Positions 27,269 through 35,222 of a stretch of 64,000 bases of DNA are shown piece after piece; position 1 is the stretch's first letter, and every line of letters begins with the position of its first letter. The DNA lies in contig NZ_JAGSGB010000002.1 in assembly GCF_020092905.1 (NCBI RefSeq), forward strand, positions 1,054,001-1,118,000, written 5' to 3'. The notes under the pieces are model-generated. The model was not told the DNA's origin. It did no database searches and saw only the letters and a list, made by a program, of their open reading frames with translations. Source of the stretch: Pacificimonas aurantium. Lineage in GTDB: Bacteria; Pseudomonadota; Alphaproteobacteria; Sphingomonadales; Sphingomonadaceae. A program made the position numbers and the translations under genes.

Positions 27269-27969
27269 TGCGTGCGGCCCATGTCGCACAGCGCCTGCGC
27301 GGGGCAAGGTCCGCAGTCTGCCCGGGCGGGTCGGCAATAGGTCTGGCCGACCTTCTTCATCAGAAGGTGATGCTCGTCATAGTCAGCTGCGTCCCATTCG
27401 GGCGGCATGACCGGCATGATCGCCTCGAACGCGCGAGAGGTCGTCGCCTTCGCCGGCACGAGACCCATGCGCTGGAGGATGCGCCGGTGATGACCATCGA
27501 GAACCAGTGCGCGCCGATCCAGCGTCGAGGCGTTCATGATCCCCGCCGCAATCTTCCGGCCAATGCCGGGCAGCCTCTCGAGCCAGCGCATCGCTTCGGC
27601 AGTTTCCATGCCCGCGAGATGGGCGAGGTCGACGCCGCCGCGAAGCTCGATCAACGCGCGCAGGCAGGCCTTGAGCCGCTCCGCCGCCATGTTCGGATAG
27701 GTCTGGGTGGCCAGTTCACCCTGCAGGTCCTCGACGGGAGCCTCGGCAACGGCCTCCCAGCTTCCCCAGCGCGACAGCAGTGTGTCGGTCGCCGCATTCG
27801 AAATCTCGGACCTGGTCTGTGCGCCGATGACACCCTGCACCAACACCCACTCCGGCGCCCGCCACGCCGCCGCGGCGCGCTCGATGCGCCCGAAACGCTG
27901 GACGAGTAGCGGCTGCAGGCGGCGCAAACGCTCGGTGCGTTCGTCAGAGCCGAAAGCAAGCTGCGTCAC
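27262..27969 (-). CDS. HhH-GPD base-excision glycosylase with 4Fe-4S cluster (second endonuclease III-like)
   Basis: A 235-residue endonuclease III superfamily protein, only distantly similar to its downstream partner. It has LPGIGRKIAAGIM (catalytic lysine), LVLDGHHRRI (catalytic aspartate) and a CRPARADCGPCPAQALC cluster (CX7CX2CX5C). Both catalytic residues are kept, so it should be an active glycosylase, but its lesion spectrum is unknown. It is overlapped by nth, forming a two-gene repair operon. Confidence 0.85.
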   Translation of the reverse strand: MTQLAFGSDERTERLRRLQPLLVQRFGRIERAAAAWRAPEWVLVQGVIGAQTRSEISNAATDTLLSRWGSWEAVAEAPVEDLQGELATQTYPNMAAERLKACLRALIELRGGVDLAHLAGMETAEAMRWLERLPGIGRKIAAGIMNASTLDRRALVLDGHHRRILQRMGLVPAKATTSRAFEAIMPVMPPEWDAADYDEHHLLMKKVGQTYCRPARADCGPCPAQALCDMGRTQC

Positions 27970-28041
27970 AGGAGACCGCGCCCGCCCATGTCTTCGCTGC
28001 CAAGACCAGTTCTCACCTGCATAGCCAGTAGGGACGGCGTC

Positions 28042-28272
28042 TCATCCGTCGTTCCGCCCGCGTCTGCGGAGGTTGACGACGAACTCACCCAGCGCTCCGA
28101 CGAGCATCAGGAAGGACCCAACGATGAATAGCCAGATGCCGGTCGTCTTCCACTGTTCGAATTGCGGCAGGAACAGGATGCTGCCGACAAAGAACATGAC
28201 GTTGCCGAGCAGTCCGAGCCCCGTATGGATCCAGCCATAGTCCTCGACGACCGTCTTGAGCAGGTTGCGCAT
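28042..28272 (-). CDS. YrhK-like small membrane protein
   Basis: A 76-residue protein with two hydrophobic segments (GLGLLGNVMFFVGSILFL and IWLFIVGSFLMLVGALGEFVV) in the arrangement of the YrhK domain, a family of unknown function. It is the last gene with chromosomal backbone character before the accessory region to its right. Confidence 0.75.
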   Translation of the reverse strand: MRNLLKTVVEDYGWIHTGLGLLGNVMFFVGSILFLPQFEQWKTTGIWLFIVGSFLMLVGALGEFVVNLRRRGRNDG

Positions 28273-28676
28273 GCAGGTACCTCCCCGGTCCAGGAGCTAG
28301 TGTTCGCCGCTCACTCCCATTCAATCGTCCAAACCAACATTAAGCCGTTGATATCACGTATAATTATGGCCTTGGGGCGCGCAAAAACCGACTACTGGCT
28401 AGTCAAAATGTTACGCTTTTGATTTTAAAGGGAAAAAGGGTCGAAAAAAAATTCGTGGGTTTCAAGGACAATCGGCGTCAATCGCCAGTCTCGACCCTGT
28501 GAACGCCGTCCCACAGATTGACCCAATCTGTAGCAGAAAACACCGCTGACCACAACGAGCAGCCTGCCTCGGACAAGAGGTCAGTTTGCGTTTATGCCGA
28601 TTTGCTAACCACAAAGCAGCAAACCAGGGCATCTTCAAACTGGCGCTTGGTTTGAAAGTATGCTAAAACACTCACT
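28273..28676. other. Gene-free junction between backbone and accessory island
   Basis: About 400 bases without a convincing gene. It is visibly richer in A+T than the flanks (an A-rich run near 28,430-28,455). No tRNA or integrase gene lies here, and I found no direct repeat pairing with another place in the window. Its right end holds the abiE operator-like repeat and promoter. It probably includes the left end of the accessory island. Confidence 0.5.
28634..28664 (+). promoter_or_regulatory. Inverted repeat and -10 element upstream of abiEi
   Basis: TTCAAAC (28634-28640) and GTTTGAA (28650-28656) form a perfect 7-base inverted repeat with a 9-base spacer, directly followed by a TATGCT -10-like box (28659-28664). 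AbiEi antitoxins are known to bind inverted repeats and repress their own operon, so this is the natural operator. The -10 is only about 12 bases from the ATG. Confidence 0.5.
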
Positions 28677-29525
28677 ATGAGTGAGCAAACAATAGGAAAG
28701 TTAAAGCAACTGGAACAGGTCCTGCCTGAGGGCCTGCTCGTCGATGCCGCGTGGCTTTCCGCTCAAGGCTACTCAACCTCGCTGCGCACCAAATATGTTG
28801 CCTCTGGCTGGCTCGAGCAGCCGGCACGCCGAGTGTATCGGCGCCCTCGCGGACAGCTTGGCTGGCAGCAGGTGGTCGTCTCGCTGCAGACGCTTCTCGG
28901 CTATCGTCTCACCGTTGGCGGCCGGACAGCCCTCGAGCTGCAAGGCTATGCCCATTACCTCTCACAGGATCGTTCCGAGATCCATCTTCACGGTCCAGCG
29001 AAGCCGCCCAGCTGGCTCACGACGCTCCCACTGAAGGAACGGTTCGTGTATCACAACAGCTCGCCGCTCTTCGGGGCCGACCTGGAGGATGTCAGCTTTC
29101 CTTCCCTCGTTTCGGACCGCGCACCTGATGCGCGAGTTGCGGGATCTTTTCAGGACGCCGGATTGCGCGCTCTGCCCTGGGGGCAATGGGATTGGCCGTT
29201 GACGGTATCGACGCCCGAACGGGCGGTTCTCGAACTTCTCGATGAGCTGCCCCAGCGTGAGAGCTTCGATCAGGTCGACGTGCTGATGGAAGGTCTGAGC
29301 GATCTTGCGCCGAGGCGGCTCCAGAAGCTGCTTGTCCGCTGCCGCAGTGTGAAGGTGAAGCGCCTGTTCTTCTTCTTTGCCGATCGGCATCGCCATGCAT
29401 GGCTCAAGCAAGTCGACCGGACCGCAATCGAACTGGGTTCGGGCAAGCGCATGCTGGTCAAGGACGGCAGGTACGATCCGACCTACGAGATCACTGTCCC
29501 CAAGGAACTGGCCGAGGCGTATTGA
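28677..29525 (+). CDS. abiEi: AbiEi-type antitoxin/transcriptional repressor
   Basis: The antitoxin of a type IV toxin-antitoxin pair, 282 residues. An N-terminal winged-helix domain (LLVDAAWLSAQGYSTSLRTKYVASGWLEQPARRVYRRP, residues about 20-57) is the AbiEi DNA-binding region; the larger C-terminal domain counteracts the toxin. The family represses its own promoter through inverted repeats, one of which lies just upstream. No Shine-Dalgarno precedes the ATG, and the -10 box is very close, so the message may be leaderless. The stop overlaps the toxin start by one base. Confidence 0.9.
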   Translation: MSEQTIGKLKQLEQVLPEGLLVDAAWLSAQGYSTSLRTKYVASGWLEQPARRVYRRPRGQLGWQQVVVSLQTLLGYRLTVGGRTALELQGYAHYLSQDRSEIHLHGPAKPPSWLTTLPLKERFVYHNSSPLFGADLEDVSFPSLVSDRAPDARVAGSFQDAGLRALPWGQWDWPLTVSTPERAVLELLDELPQRESFDQVDVLMEGLSDLAPRRLQKLLVRCRSVKVKRLFFFFADRHRHAWLKQVDRTAIELGSGKRMLVKDGRYDPTYEITVPKELAEAY

Positions 29526-30439
29526 TGGCATTTGCGGACACTTACCGAAATCAGGTCGCATTACTGATCCGCACACTGCCTTCGGTGGTTGCGGAAGAGT
29601 GCTTCGCGATGAAGGGTGGCACGGCGATCAATCTGTTCGTGCGCGACCTGCCGCGCCTCTCGGTCGATATCGATCTTACCTACCTGCCAGTGCAGGACCG
29701 CGCGACCTCGCTTGCAACGATCAATGCGGCGATGGCGCGCATCGCTGAGCGCATTACCGAGTCAGTCCGCGGCTCCCGTGTCGCTTCGTCACGCTCGCGC
29801 GAGAATGTGATCACTAAGCTCGTCGTCCGTGGCGATGGCGCGCAAATCAAGATTGAGGTGACGCCGGTCCTGCGTGGCTGCGTGTTCGAGCCCGCCATAC
29901 GGTCGGTCTCCCCCAGCGTGGAAGATGAATTCGGCTTTGCCGAAATGCGGATCGTCTCGTTTCCCGATCTCTATGCCGGCAAGATTGTCGCCGCCCTCGA
30001 CCGTCAGCATCCACGCGATCTGTTCGACGTGCGTGATCTTCTGGCGAATGAAGGCATCGACGATGCGCTGCGTCGGGCCTTCCTCATCTACCTGATCAGC
30101 CACGACCGCCCCATGGCCGAAGTTCTGGCGGTGCGGCGCAAAGATATTGCGGTAGAATTTGACCGAGGTTTCGTCGGCATGACGCGACAACCGGTCGAAC
30201 TCGAGACCCTGCTTGCGGCGCGTGAAGCACTGATTGCCGACATCGTCGGAGAGATGCCCAATGCGCACCGCCAATTTCTGTTGGCGTTCGAGCGCGGCGA
30301 ACCCGACTGGCCAGCCCTCAACCTGGAGGCCGGCGCCGAACTGCCGGCCGTGCGATGGCGGCAACAAAACCTCGATGGTTTGAAGGCTGAGAAACGCCAG
30401 GCACTGGTGCGGCAGCTTGAAGAGGTTCTGGCAACATAG
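29525..30439 (+). CDS. abiEii: AbiEii-type nucleotidyltransferase toxin
   Basis: A 304-residue toxin of the AbiEii/MenT-like nucleotidyltransferase family. The catalytic core MKGGTAIN (near residue 27) followed by SVDIDLTY (near 45) is the G-G-x-x ... D-x-D site; the next acidic strand is KIEVTP near 115. In characterised relatives the enzyme adds nucleotides to tRNA or otherwise uses GTP, halting growth during phage infection. One-base overlap with abiEi gives coupled expression. It is convergent with arsH. Confidence 0.9.
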   Translation: MAFADTYRNQVALLIRTLPSVVAEECFAMKGGTAINLFVRDLPRLSVDIDLTYLPVQDRATSLATINAAMARIAERITESVRGSRVASSRSRENVITKLVVRGDGAQIKIEVTPVLRGCVFEPAIRSVSPSVEDEFGFAEMRIVSFPDLYAGKIVAALDRQHPRDLFDVRDLLANEGIDDALRRAFLIYLISHDRPMAEVLAVRRKDIAVEFDRGFVGMTRQPVELETLLAAREALIADIVGEMPNAHRQFLLAFERGEPDWPALNLEAGAELPAVRWRQQNLDGLKAEKRQALVRQLEEVLAT

Positions 30440-30481
30440 GGTCGTAGAAGGCCGGAGCCGTCATCATCATCGGCGAGCAAA

Positions 30482-31195
30482 TCAGGTGGCGGCCGAAAGG
30501 TTCACGCGCTCCATCAGCGCTTCGGCGCTTTCCTTGCGCTCCGAATAGCGATCGGTGAGATAGGTCGAGACATCCCGTGTGAGCAACGTGAACTTGACCA
30601 GCTCCTCCATCACGTCGACCACGCGATCGTAGTAGGAGGACGGTTTCATGCGGCCGGCCTCGTCGAATTGCTGGAACGCCTTGGCGACGGATGACTGGTT
30701 GGGGATCGTCACCATGCGCATCCATCGACCAAGCACCCGCATCTGATTGACGGCGTTGAAGCTCTGGGAGCCGCCCGATACTTGCATGACGGCCAGTGTT
30801 CGGCCCTGTGTCGGCCGGACGGCCCCGACCGAAAGGGGAATCCAGTCGATCTGGGCCTTCATCACCGCGCTCATCGCGCCGTGCCGCTCGGGACTCGTCC
30901 AGACCTGCCCCTCCGACCAGAGCGACAGGTCACGCAGCTCCTGCACTTTCGGGTGAGCGACTTCCGCTCCGTCCGGCAATGGCAGGCCGGTCGGGTCGAA
31001 GATGCGTGTTTCGGCGCCAAAGGCATTCAGCAGTAGTTCGGCCTCCTGCGTCAGAAACCGGCTATAGGAGCGCTCGCGAAGCGAGCCATAAAGCAGCAGG
31101 ATGCGCGGCCGATGCGCCGAAGGCGACGCCCGCAGCCGGTCAATATCGGGAACATCGATGCAACCGGGATCGATATTGGGCAGAGCGTTCAGCAT
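30482..31195 (-). CDS. arsH: ArsH, NADPH-dependent FMN reductase of arsenic resistance
   Basis: A 237-residue flavodoxin-like organoarsenical oxidase/quinone reductase, last gene of the ars operon. It has [26 protein letters not shown] (FMN phosphate site) and [21 protein letters not shown], characteristic of ArsH. It oxidises trivalent methylarsenicals to less toxic pentavalent forms. Its start overlaps the ACR3 stop by one base. Confidence 0.95.
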   Translation of the reverse strand: MLNALPNIDPGCIDVPDIDRLRASPSAHRPRILLLYGSLRERSYSRFLTQEAELLLNAFGAETRIFDPTGLPLPDGAEVAHPKVQELRDLSLWSEGQVWTSPERHGAMSAVMKAQIDWIPLSVGAVRPTQGRTLAVMQVSGGSQSFNAVNQMRVLGRWMRMVTIPNQSSVAKAFQQFDEAGRMKPSSYYDRVVDVMEELVKFTLLTRDVSTYLTDRYSERKESAEALMERVNLSAAT

Positions 31196-32250
31196 TAGTG
31201 GTTCGCCTCCGCGACAGCCACGGTCTTGCTGCCCCGCTCATACCAACCTTTCGAGCGGTTCACGATCCACACGACCGAGAGCATGACCGGCACTTCGATG
31301 AGAACGCCGACGACGGTGGCGAGCGCCGCGCCCGAATGGAACCCGAACAGGCTGATGGCAGCGGCGACGGCGAGTTCGAAGAAGTTGGAGGCACCGATAA
31401 GGGCCGAAGGGCCGGCGACGCAATGCTGCTCGCCCGTGATCCGATTCAGCAAATAGGCAAGTCCGGAGTTGAAATAGACCTGGATCAGGATCGGCACCGC
31501 GAGCAGCCCGATGACCATCGGCTGGGCGATGATCTGTTCGCCCTGAAAGCCGAATAACAGCACCAGTGTCACCAGCAGCGCCGTCAGCGAGGCCGGGCTT
31601 AGCCTGGCGAGCAGCCGGTCGAGCGCGGCTTGCCCGCCTGCCGCCAGCAAATAGCGACGCACGATCTGGGCGATAATCACCGGGATCACGATATAAAGCA
31701 CAACCGATAAAACGAGCGTGCCCCATGGTACGGTGATCGCCGACAGGCCGAGCAGCAGGCCAACGATCGGCGCGAAGGCCACCACCATGATCGCGTCATT
31801 GAGCGCGACCTGGGAGAGCGTGAAATGCGGCTCGCCCTTGGTCAGGTGCGACCAGACGAACACCATCGCCGTGCACGGGGCAGCGGCAAGAATGATCAGG
31901 CCGGCGATATAGCTGTCGATCTGGCCGGCCGGCAGAAAGGGCCGGAAGAGCCAGCCGATGAACAGCCAGGCCAGCAACGCCATCGAGAAAGGCTTGATCG
32001 CCCAGTTGATAAACAGCGTTACGCCAATGCCCCGCCAGTGCCGGCCAACTTCGCCGAGCGTGGTGAAGTCGATCTTTAGCAGCATCGGTATAACCATCAG
32101 CCAGATCAGCCCCGCCACCGGCAGATTGACGTTAGCGATTTCGGCTGCGCCAATGGCCTGGAACACGCCCGGCACAAAATGGCCGAGTGCAATGCCAAGG
32201 ATGATGCAAAGCGCGACCCACAGGGTTAGGTAGCGTTCGAATGTGGACAT
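31195..32250 (-). CDS. arsB: ACR3-family arsenite efflux permease
   Basis: A 351-residue inner-membrane As(III) exporter with about ten helices. The essential cysteine lies in [15 protein letters not shown] (near residue 128), and [15 protein letters not shown] is the second diagnostic segment. It is the ACR3 (acr3/arsB2) type, not the E. coli ArsB type. It follows the glutaredoxin-type arsC by nine bases. Confidence 0.96.
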   Translation of the reverse strand: MSTFERYLTLWVALCIILGIALGHFVPGVFQAIGAAEIANVNLPVAGLIWLMVIPMLLKIDFTTLGEVGRHWRGIGVTLFINWAIKPFSMALLAWLFIGWLFRPFLPAGQIDSYIAGLIILAAAPCTAMVFVWSHLTKGEPHFTLSQVALNDAIMVVAFAPIVGLLLGLSAITVPWGTLVLSVVLYIVIPVIIAQIVRRYLLAAGGQAALDRLLARLSPASLTALLVTLVLLFGFQGEQIIAQPMVIGLLAVPILIQVYFNSGLAYLLNRITGEQHCVAGPSALIGASNFFELAVAAAISLFGFHSGAALATVVGVLIEVPVMLSVVWIVNRSKGWYERGSKTVAVAEANH

Positions 32251-32259
32251 GGATTTCCC

Positions 32260-32685
32260 TTATGCGGTCGCTACGCGGTGACCGTGCTCGTCAATGACGC
32301 GCTCGCCATCTTCCTTGATGAATTTGTCTTGCTGCGGCGGCAGCAGGTCGAGCACGACTTCAGACGGCCGGCAGAGTTTCACGCCCTTGGGTGTGGCCAC
32401 GATCGGTCGATTGATGAGGATCGGATGCGCCATCATGGCGTCGAGAAGCTGGTCGTCGGTCAGCGCCGGATCGCCAAGACCGAGCTCCCCATAAGGCGTT
32501 CCCTTTTCGCGCAGCAGCGCGCGCACCGATATGCCCATGCGCTGGATGAGCTGGTCCAGCATCACCCTTGAGGGCGGGGTCTTTAGATATTCGATGACAT
32601 GGGGTTCGACACCGGCATTGCGGATCATCGCCAGCGTGTTGCGTGAGGTACCGCACTCGGGGTTGTGATAGATGACAACGTCCAT
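32260..32685 (-). CDS. arsC: Arsenate reductase, glutaredoxin-dependent type
   Basis: Reduces arsenate to arsenite for export using glutathione/glutaredoxin. MDVVIYHNPECGTSRNTLAMI contains the catalytic cysteine in NPECGTSRN; LINRPIVATPKG carries the arsenate-contacting arginine. About 141 residues, the usual length for this type. The ATG at 32685 is preceded by GAGGT; an upstream in-frame start at 32697 would run into the preceding gene. It is the second, unrelated arsenate reductase of the operon. Confidence 0.95.
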   Translation of the reverse strand: MDVVIYHNPECGTSRNTLAMIRNAGVEPHVIEYLKTPPSRVMLDQLIQRMGISVRALLREKGTPYGELGLGDPALTDDQLLDAMMAHPILINRPIVATPKGVKLCRPSEVVLDLLPPQQDKFIKEDGERVIDEHGHRVATA

Positions 32686-32693
32686 GGCTGACC

Positions 32694-33236
32694 TCACGCG
32701 GCGCTGTTGCGGGACGAGGACGCCCCATCCGATTGCCCTATCTCCACGAGCTTGGCGCGCAGGGATGCCTTGTCGAGGCTGGCTACGGGGAGCGCGGTAA
32801 AAATGGAGATGCGATTCTTGAGGTAGCGAAGGGCCGCAACGAAGGCGGCTTCCTGTTCGATCTCGGAGCCTTCCACCGGGGCGGGATCTTCGATGCCCCA
32901 GTGCGCGGTCATTGGCTGGCCCGGCCAGACCGGACAGGCTTCACCGGCCGCGCTGTCGCAGACCGTGAACACGAAATCCATGGTCGGCGCATCAGACGCA
33001 GCGAATTCTTCCCAGCTCTTCGAGCGCAAGCCGTCGGCAGGATAGTCAAAGCTTTTCAGCACCTTCAACGCGAGGGGATGGACCTTCCCCTTGGGCTGAC
33101 TGCCGGCGGAAAAGGCACGAAAGCGACCCGCGCCATCCTTGTTCAGGATGCTTTCTGCCAGGATCGAGCGCGCCGAATTGCCGGTACACAGAAACAGGAC
33201 CTTGAAAATACGATCGGGTTGGCTTGCATCAGACAT
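32694..33236 (-). CDS. arsC: Arsenate reductase, low-molecular-weight phosphatase (thioredoxin) type
   Basis: A 180-residue arsenate reductase on the LMW tyrosine phosphatase fold: FLCTGNSARS is the CX5R phosphate loop, and FVFTVCDSAAGEACPVWPGQP carries the second and third redox cysteines and the family WPG. It belongs to the thioredoxin-coupled class, so this operon encodes both reductase classes. Its start overlaps arsR by eight bases. Confidence 0.95.
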   Translation of the reverse strand: MSDASQPDRIFKVLFLCTGNSARSILAESILNKDGAGRFRAFSAGSQPKGKVHPLALKVLKSFDYPADGLRSKSWEEFAASDAPTMDFVFTVCDSAAGEACPVWPGQPMTAHWGIEDPAPVEGSEIEQEAAFVAALRYLKNRISIFTALPVASLDKASLRAKLVEIGQSDGASSSRNSAA

Positions 33237-33597
33237 GGGCTGTGCCTTTCGTCGGTTCGCAACAAGATGACAACGCGGCCATGGCCGGGTTGCACACTTC
33301 CGGGTGCCCCTGACAGCAGTCGCGCATGAGGAATTCGATAAGGCCCGAGAGCACCCCGAGCGCCGCGGTGTAGATAATCGAGCGCCCGGCTCGCCGGGAT
33401 TCAACAAGCCCGGCCTGTTCTAGATGGCTCAGGTGAAAAGACATGCGCGAAGAGGACGCGCCGTCCACTGCTTCGCCGATGGCACCGGCGGACATTCCTT
33501 CCGGCCCGGCCGTCACAAGAAGCCGAACGATGCGTAGCCTCGTCTCCTGCGAAAGCGCGGCGCAGGCCGCGAGAGCTCGTTTCTCATCCATAATCAT
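33229..33597 (-). CDS. arsR: ArsR-family arsenite-responsive repressor
   Basis: A 122-residue winged-helix metalloregulator, first gene of the leftward ars operon. The helix-turn-helix is in the GASSSRMSFHLSHLEQAGLVESRRAGR region. Cysteines for As(III) binding are in the C-terminal part (DCCQGHPEVCNPAM), the C-terminal site arrangement seen in several alphaproteobacterial ArsR proteins. An alternative ATG two codons later (33591) is possible, since neither has a strong ribosome site. A 34-base near-perfect palindrome covers the start codon. Confidence 0.94.
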   Translation of the reverse strand: MIMDEKRALAACAALSQETRLRIVRLLVTAGPEGMSAGAIGEAVDGASSSRMSFHLSHLEQAGLVESRRAGRSIIYTAALGVLSGLIEFLMRDCCQGHPEVCNPAMAALSSCCEPTKGTAHV

Positions 33598-33626
33598 CTC
33601 AATAATTCAAGAATCATTGAGATGAT
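33593..33626 (-). promoter_or_regulatory. ArsR operator: 34-base near-perfect palindrome
   Basis: Two 16-base arms (33593-33608 and 33611-33626) with a single mismatch, separated by AA. The palindrome overlaps the arsR start codon, so bound ArsR would block both transcription and the very start of the gene. This is the expected autoregulatory operator, released by arsenite. Confidence 0.8.
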
Positions 33627-33733
33627 TGGTATAGCAAAAGCTCTCAGGGCACCAGTCCCTAGTGTGCATCGCGCGGCATCTGTCCATCGCATGGTGACGG
33701 ACCGGACTTTGGGCCGCGTTAGGCAGTCGGCGT

Positions 33734-33754
33734 AGGTGACAGGATTTGTCACCT
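33734..33754 (+). promoter_or_regulatory. 21-base perfect palindrome upstream of the TIR gene
   Basis: AGGTGACA-GGATT-TGTCACCT, with 8-base arms and a 5-base spacer, about 100 bases upstream of the DUF1883-TIR start. It is unlike the ArsR operator and too short for a typical terminator, so it is probably the binding site of an unidentified regulator. Confidence 0.5.
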
Positions 33755-33856
33755 TCGTATGCGAATTTTATCCTGAAAAGGATAGACGATTCGCGATCGC
33801 TCTCCGCGCTCTCGAACAGTCTGCTCTTAGCTGAACGCACGCGATCGGAGAGCTCG

Positions 33857-34657
33857 ATGAATTTCACGCATTACAATCTGGGGCATGTCGAACGGGGCAG
33901 TGTCGTCGTGGTGACGCTCAGCGGCAGTGCGGCCAACGTCCGCCTCATGGATGGCTCGAACTTCAACAGCTACAAAGCGGGCCGTCGCCATAGTTATGTC
34001 GGAGGCCTCGCGAAGCGCTCTCCCGTGCGCCTACCGGTGCCGCGTTCCGGCACCTGGCATGTTGCCATCGACATGCAGGGGCTTCGCGGATCGGTGCGGT
34101 CCGGAGTTCAGGTGGTCCCGGGTGCGGCGCTCACCCCTCTGCCCACAATCAACGAGGCACCGCTGCGCAGTGTCCCCACACTCGTCCGCGACGCCGATGA
34201 TGATCTCGCGCCGCCGCCCGAGGCACCCGATGGCCGAGTGTTCGACGTTTTCATCTCTCATGCGTCCGAAGACAAGAACGAGGTCGTCCGACCGCTGGCA
34301 AATGCACTGCGCGAAGCAGGATTGTCGGTCTGGTATGATGAATTCGAACTGCGAATCGGCGACAGCCTTCGCCGCAAAATCGACCGAGGCCTGGGAAGCA
34401 GCCGCTTCGGCGTGGTTGTGCTGTCGCAGGCGTTCTTTGGCAAAGGCTGGCCCGAATACGAGCTCGACGGGCTCGTCACCCGCGCCGTATCGGGGGAACA
34501 GATCCTGCTGCCGATCTGGCACAACGTCTCCAAACGCGAAGTGATCGGCTACTCGGCTTCGCTCGCCGATCGACTGGCGCGCAGCACCGCCACCCACACC
34601 GTCGAAGAGATTGCCGCGGAAATCGCCGACGTCGTGCGCTTGCCGAACGCAGCGTGA
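33857..34657 (+). CDS. DUF1883-TIR domain protein, probable NAD-degrading effector
   Basis: A 266-residue two-domain protein. Residues 1 to about 85 are a DUF1883 domain (MNFTHYNLGHVERGSVVVVT, then GRRHSYVGGLAKRSPVRLPVP). After a proline-rich linker, residues about 125-266 form a TIR domain: FDVFISHASEDK, GLSVWYDEFELRIGDS, and the glutamate in GWPEYELDGL that aligns with the catalytic Glu of TIR NADases. In bacterial defence TIR domains deplete NAD+ or make cyclic ADP-ribose signals after infection is sensed; DUF1883 would be the sensor or ligand-binding part (inferred). The ATG is preceded by GGAGAG, which can pair with an upstream copy (33799-33806). Confidence 0.85.
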   Translation: MNFTHYNLGHVERGSVVVVTLSGSAANVRLMDGSNFNSYKAGRRHSYVGGLAKRSPVRLPVPRSGTWHVAIDMQGLRGSVRSGVQVVPGAALTPLPTINEAPLRSVPTLVRDADDDLAPPPEAPDGRVFDVFISHASEDKNEVVRPLANALREAGLSVWYDEFELRIGDSLRRKIDRGLGSSRFGVVVLSQAFFGKGWPEYELDGLVTRAVSGEQILLPIWHNVSKREVIGYSASLADRLARSTATHTVEEIAAEIADVVRLPNAA

Positions 34658-34682
34658 CGCCGGAGGCGGCAGGAGAGACCAA

Positions 34683-34880
34683 ATGAGAAGGCAGATTGAG
34701 GATGAATGGAACGGTTGGGACGGCGACACCATCGTCCGGCTGACCGACGGTTCGGTGTGGCGTCAGGAGGAATATCACTATGAATATCGCTACGCCTACC
34801 GCCCCTCAGTGACCCTGTCCGGCAACGTCATGCATGTCGAGGGCATGAGCCGCGGCATCCGCGTCCGCCGGATCGACTAG
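34683..34880 (+). CDS. Small beta-rich protein, TIR-associated paralogue 1
   Basis: A 65-residue protein of unknown function with no cysteines, signal peptide or membrane segment. Pattern: GWDGDTIVRLTDGSVWRQ, an aromatic stretch YHYEYRYAYRP, and a C-terminal MHVEGMSRGIRVRRID. This looks like an SH3-like or small beta-barrel fold. It is 25 bases after the TIR gene and 13 bases before a paralogue ending in the same VRVRRID-like tail, so the three form one unit. Confidence 0.75.
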   Translation: MRRQIEDEWNGWDGDTIVRLTDGSVWRQEEYHYEYRYAYRPSVTLSGNVMHVEGMSRGIRVRRID

Positions 34881-34893
34881 GAGAACAACGCCG

Positions 34894-35091
34894 ATGCAGA
34901 CGCGTATTGCAGGAGCCTGGACGGGCTGGAGCGGCGATACCATTGTCAAGCTCGCCAATGGAACGGTCTGGCGCCAGGATCAGTACTATTATCGCTATCA
35001 GTACAAGTACCGGCCGCGTGTGGTGATCGAGGGCCGGTATATGCATGTCGAGGGCATGCCTAAGGCGGTACGCGTGCGCCGCATCGATTAG
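34894..35091 (+). CDS. Small beta-rich protein, TIR-associated paralogue 2
   Basis: A 65-residue paralogue of the preceding protein with identical length and spacing of motifs (GWSGDTIVKLANGTVWRQ, YYYRYQYKYRP, MHVEGMPKAVRVRRID). By eye roughly half the residues are identical. Keeping two same-length copies in tandem suggests a heteromeric or dose role, possibly ligand binding or control of the TIR protein; this is inference from position only. Confidence 0.75.
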   Translation: MQTRIAGAWTGWSGDTIVKLANGTVWRQDQYYYRYQYKYRPRVVIEGRYMHVEGMPKAVRVRRID

Positions 35092-35222
35092 CAGTCAAAG
35101 TATCACTTCCGCGGCGGCGCTCATGACCGCTCATTCAAAAATCTGCCCGCCACCGGTTTGGAACATCTCAACAAGTTGCTGATAATCAGCCCTTTGAATC
35201 TGGATGTTCGGGCATATCGAAG

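Noticed and set aside
28400-28460. Possible tRNA 3' end or attachment core at the island junction
   Set aside because: No cloverleaf or T-loop-like sequence could be folded here, and no matching repeat was found elsewhere in the window.
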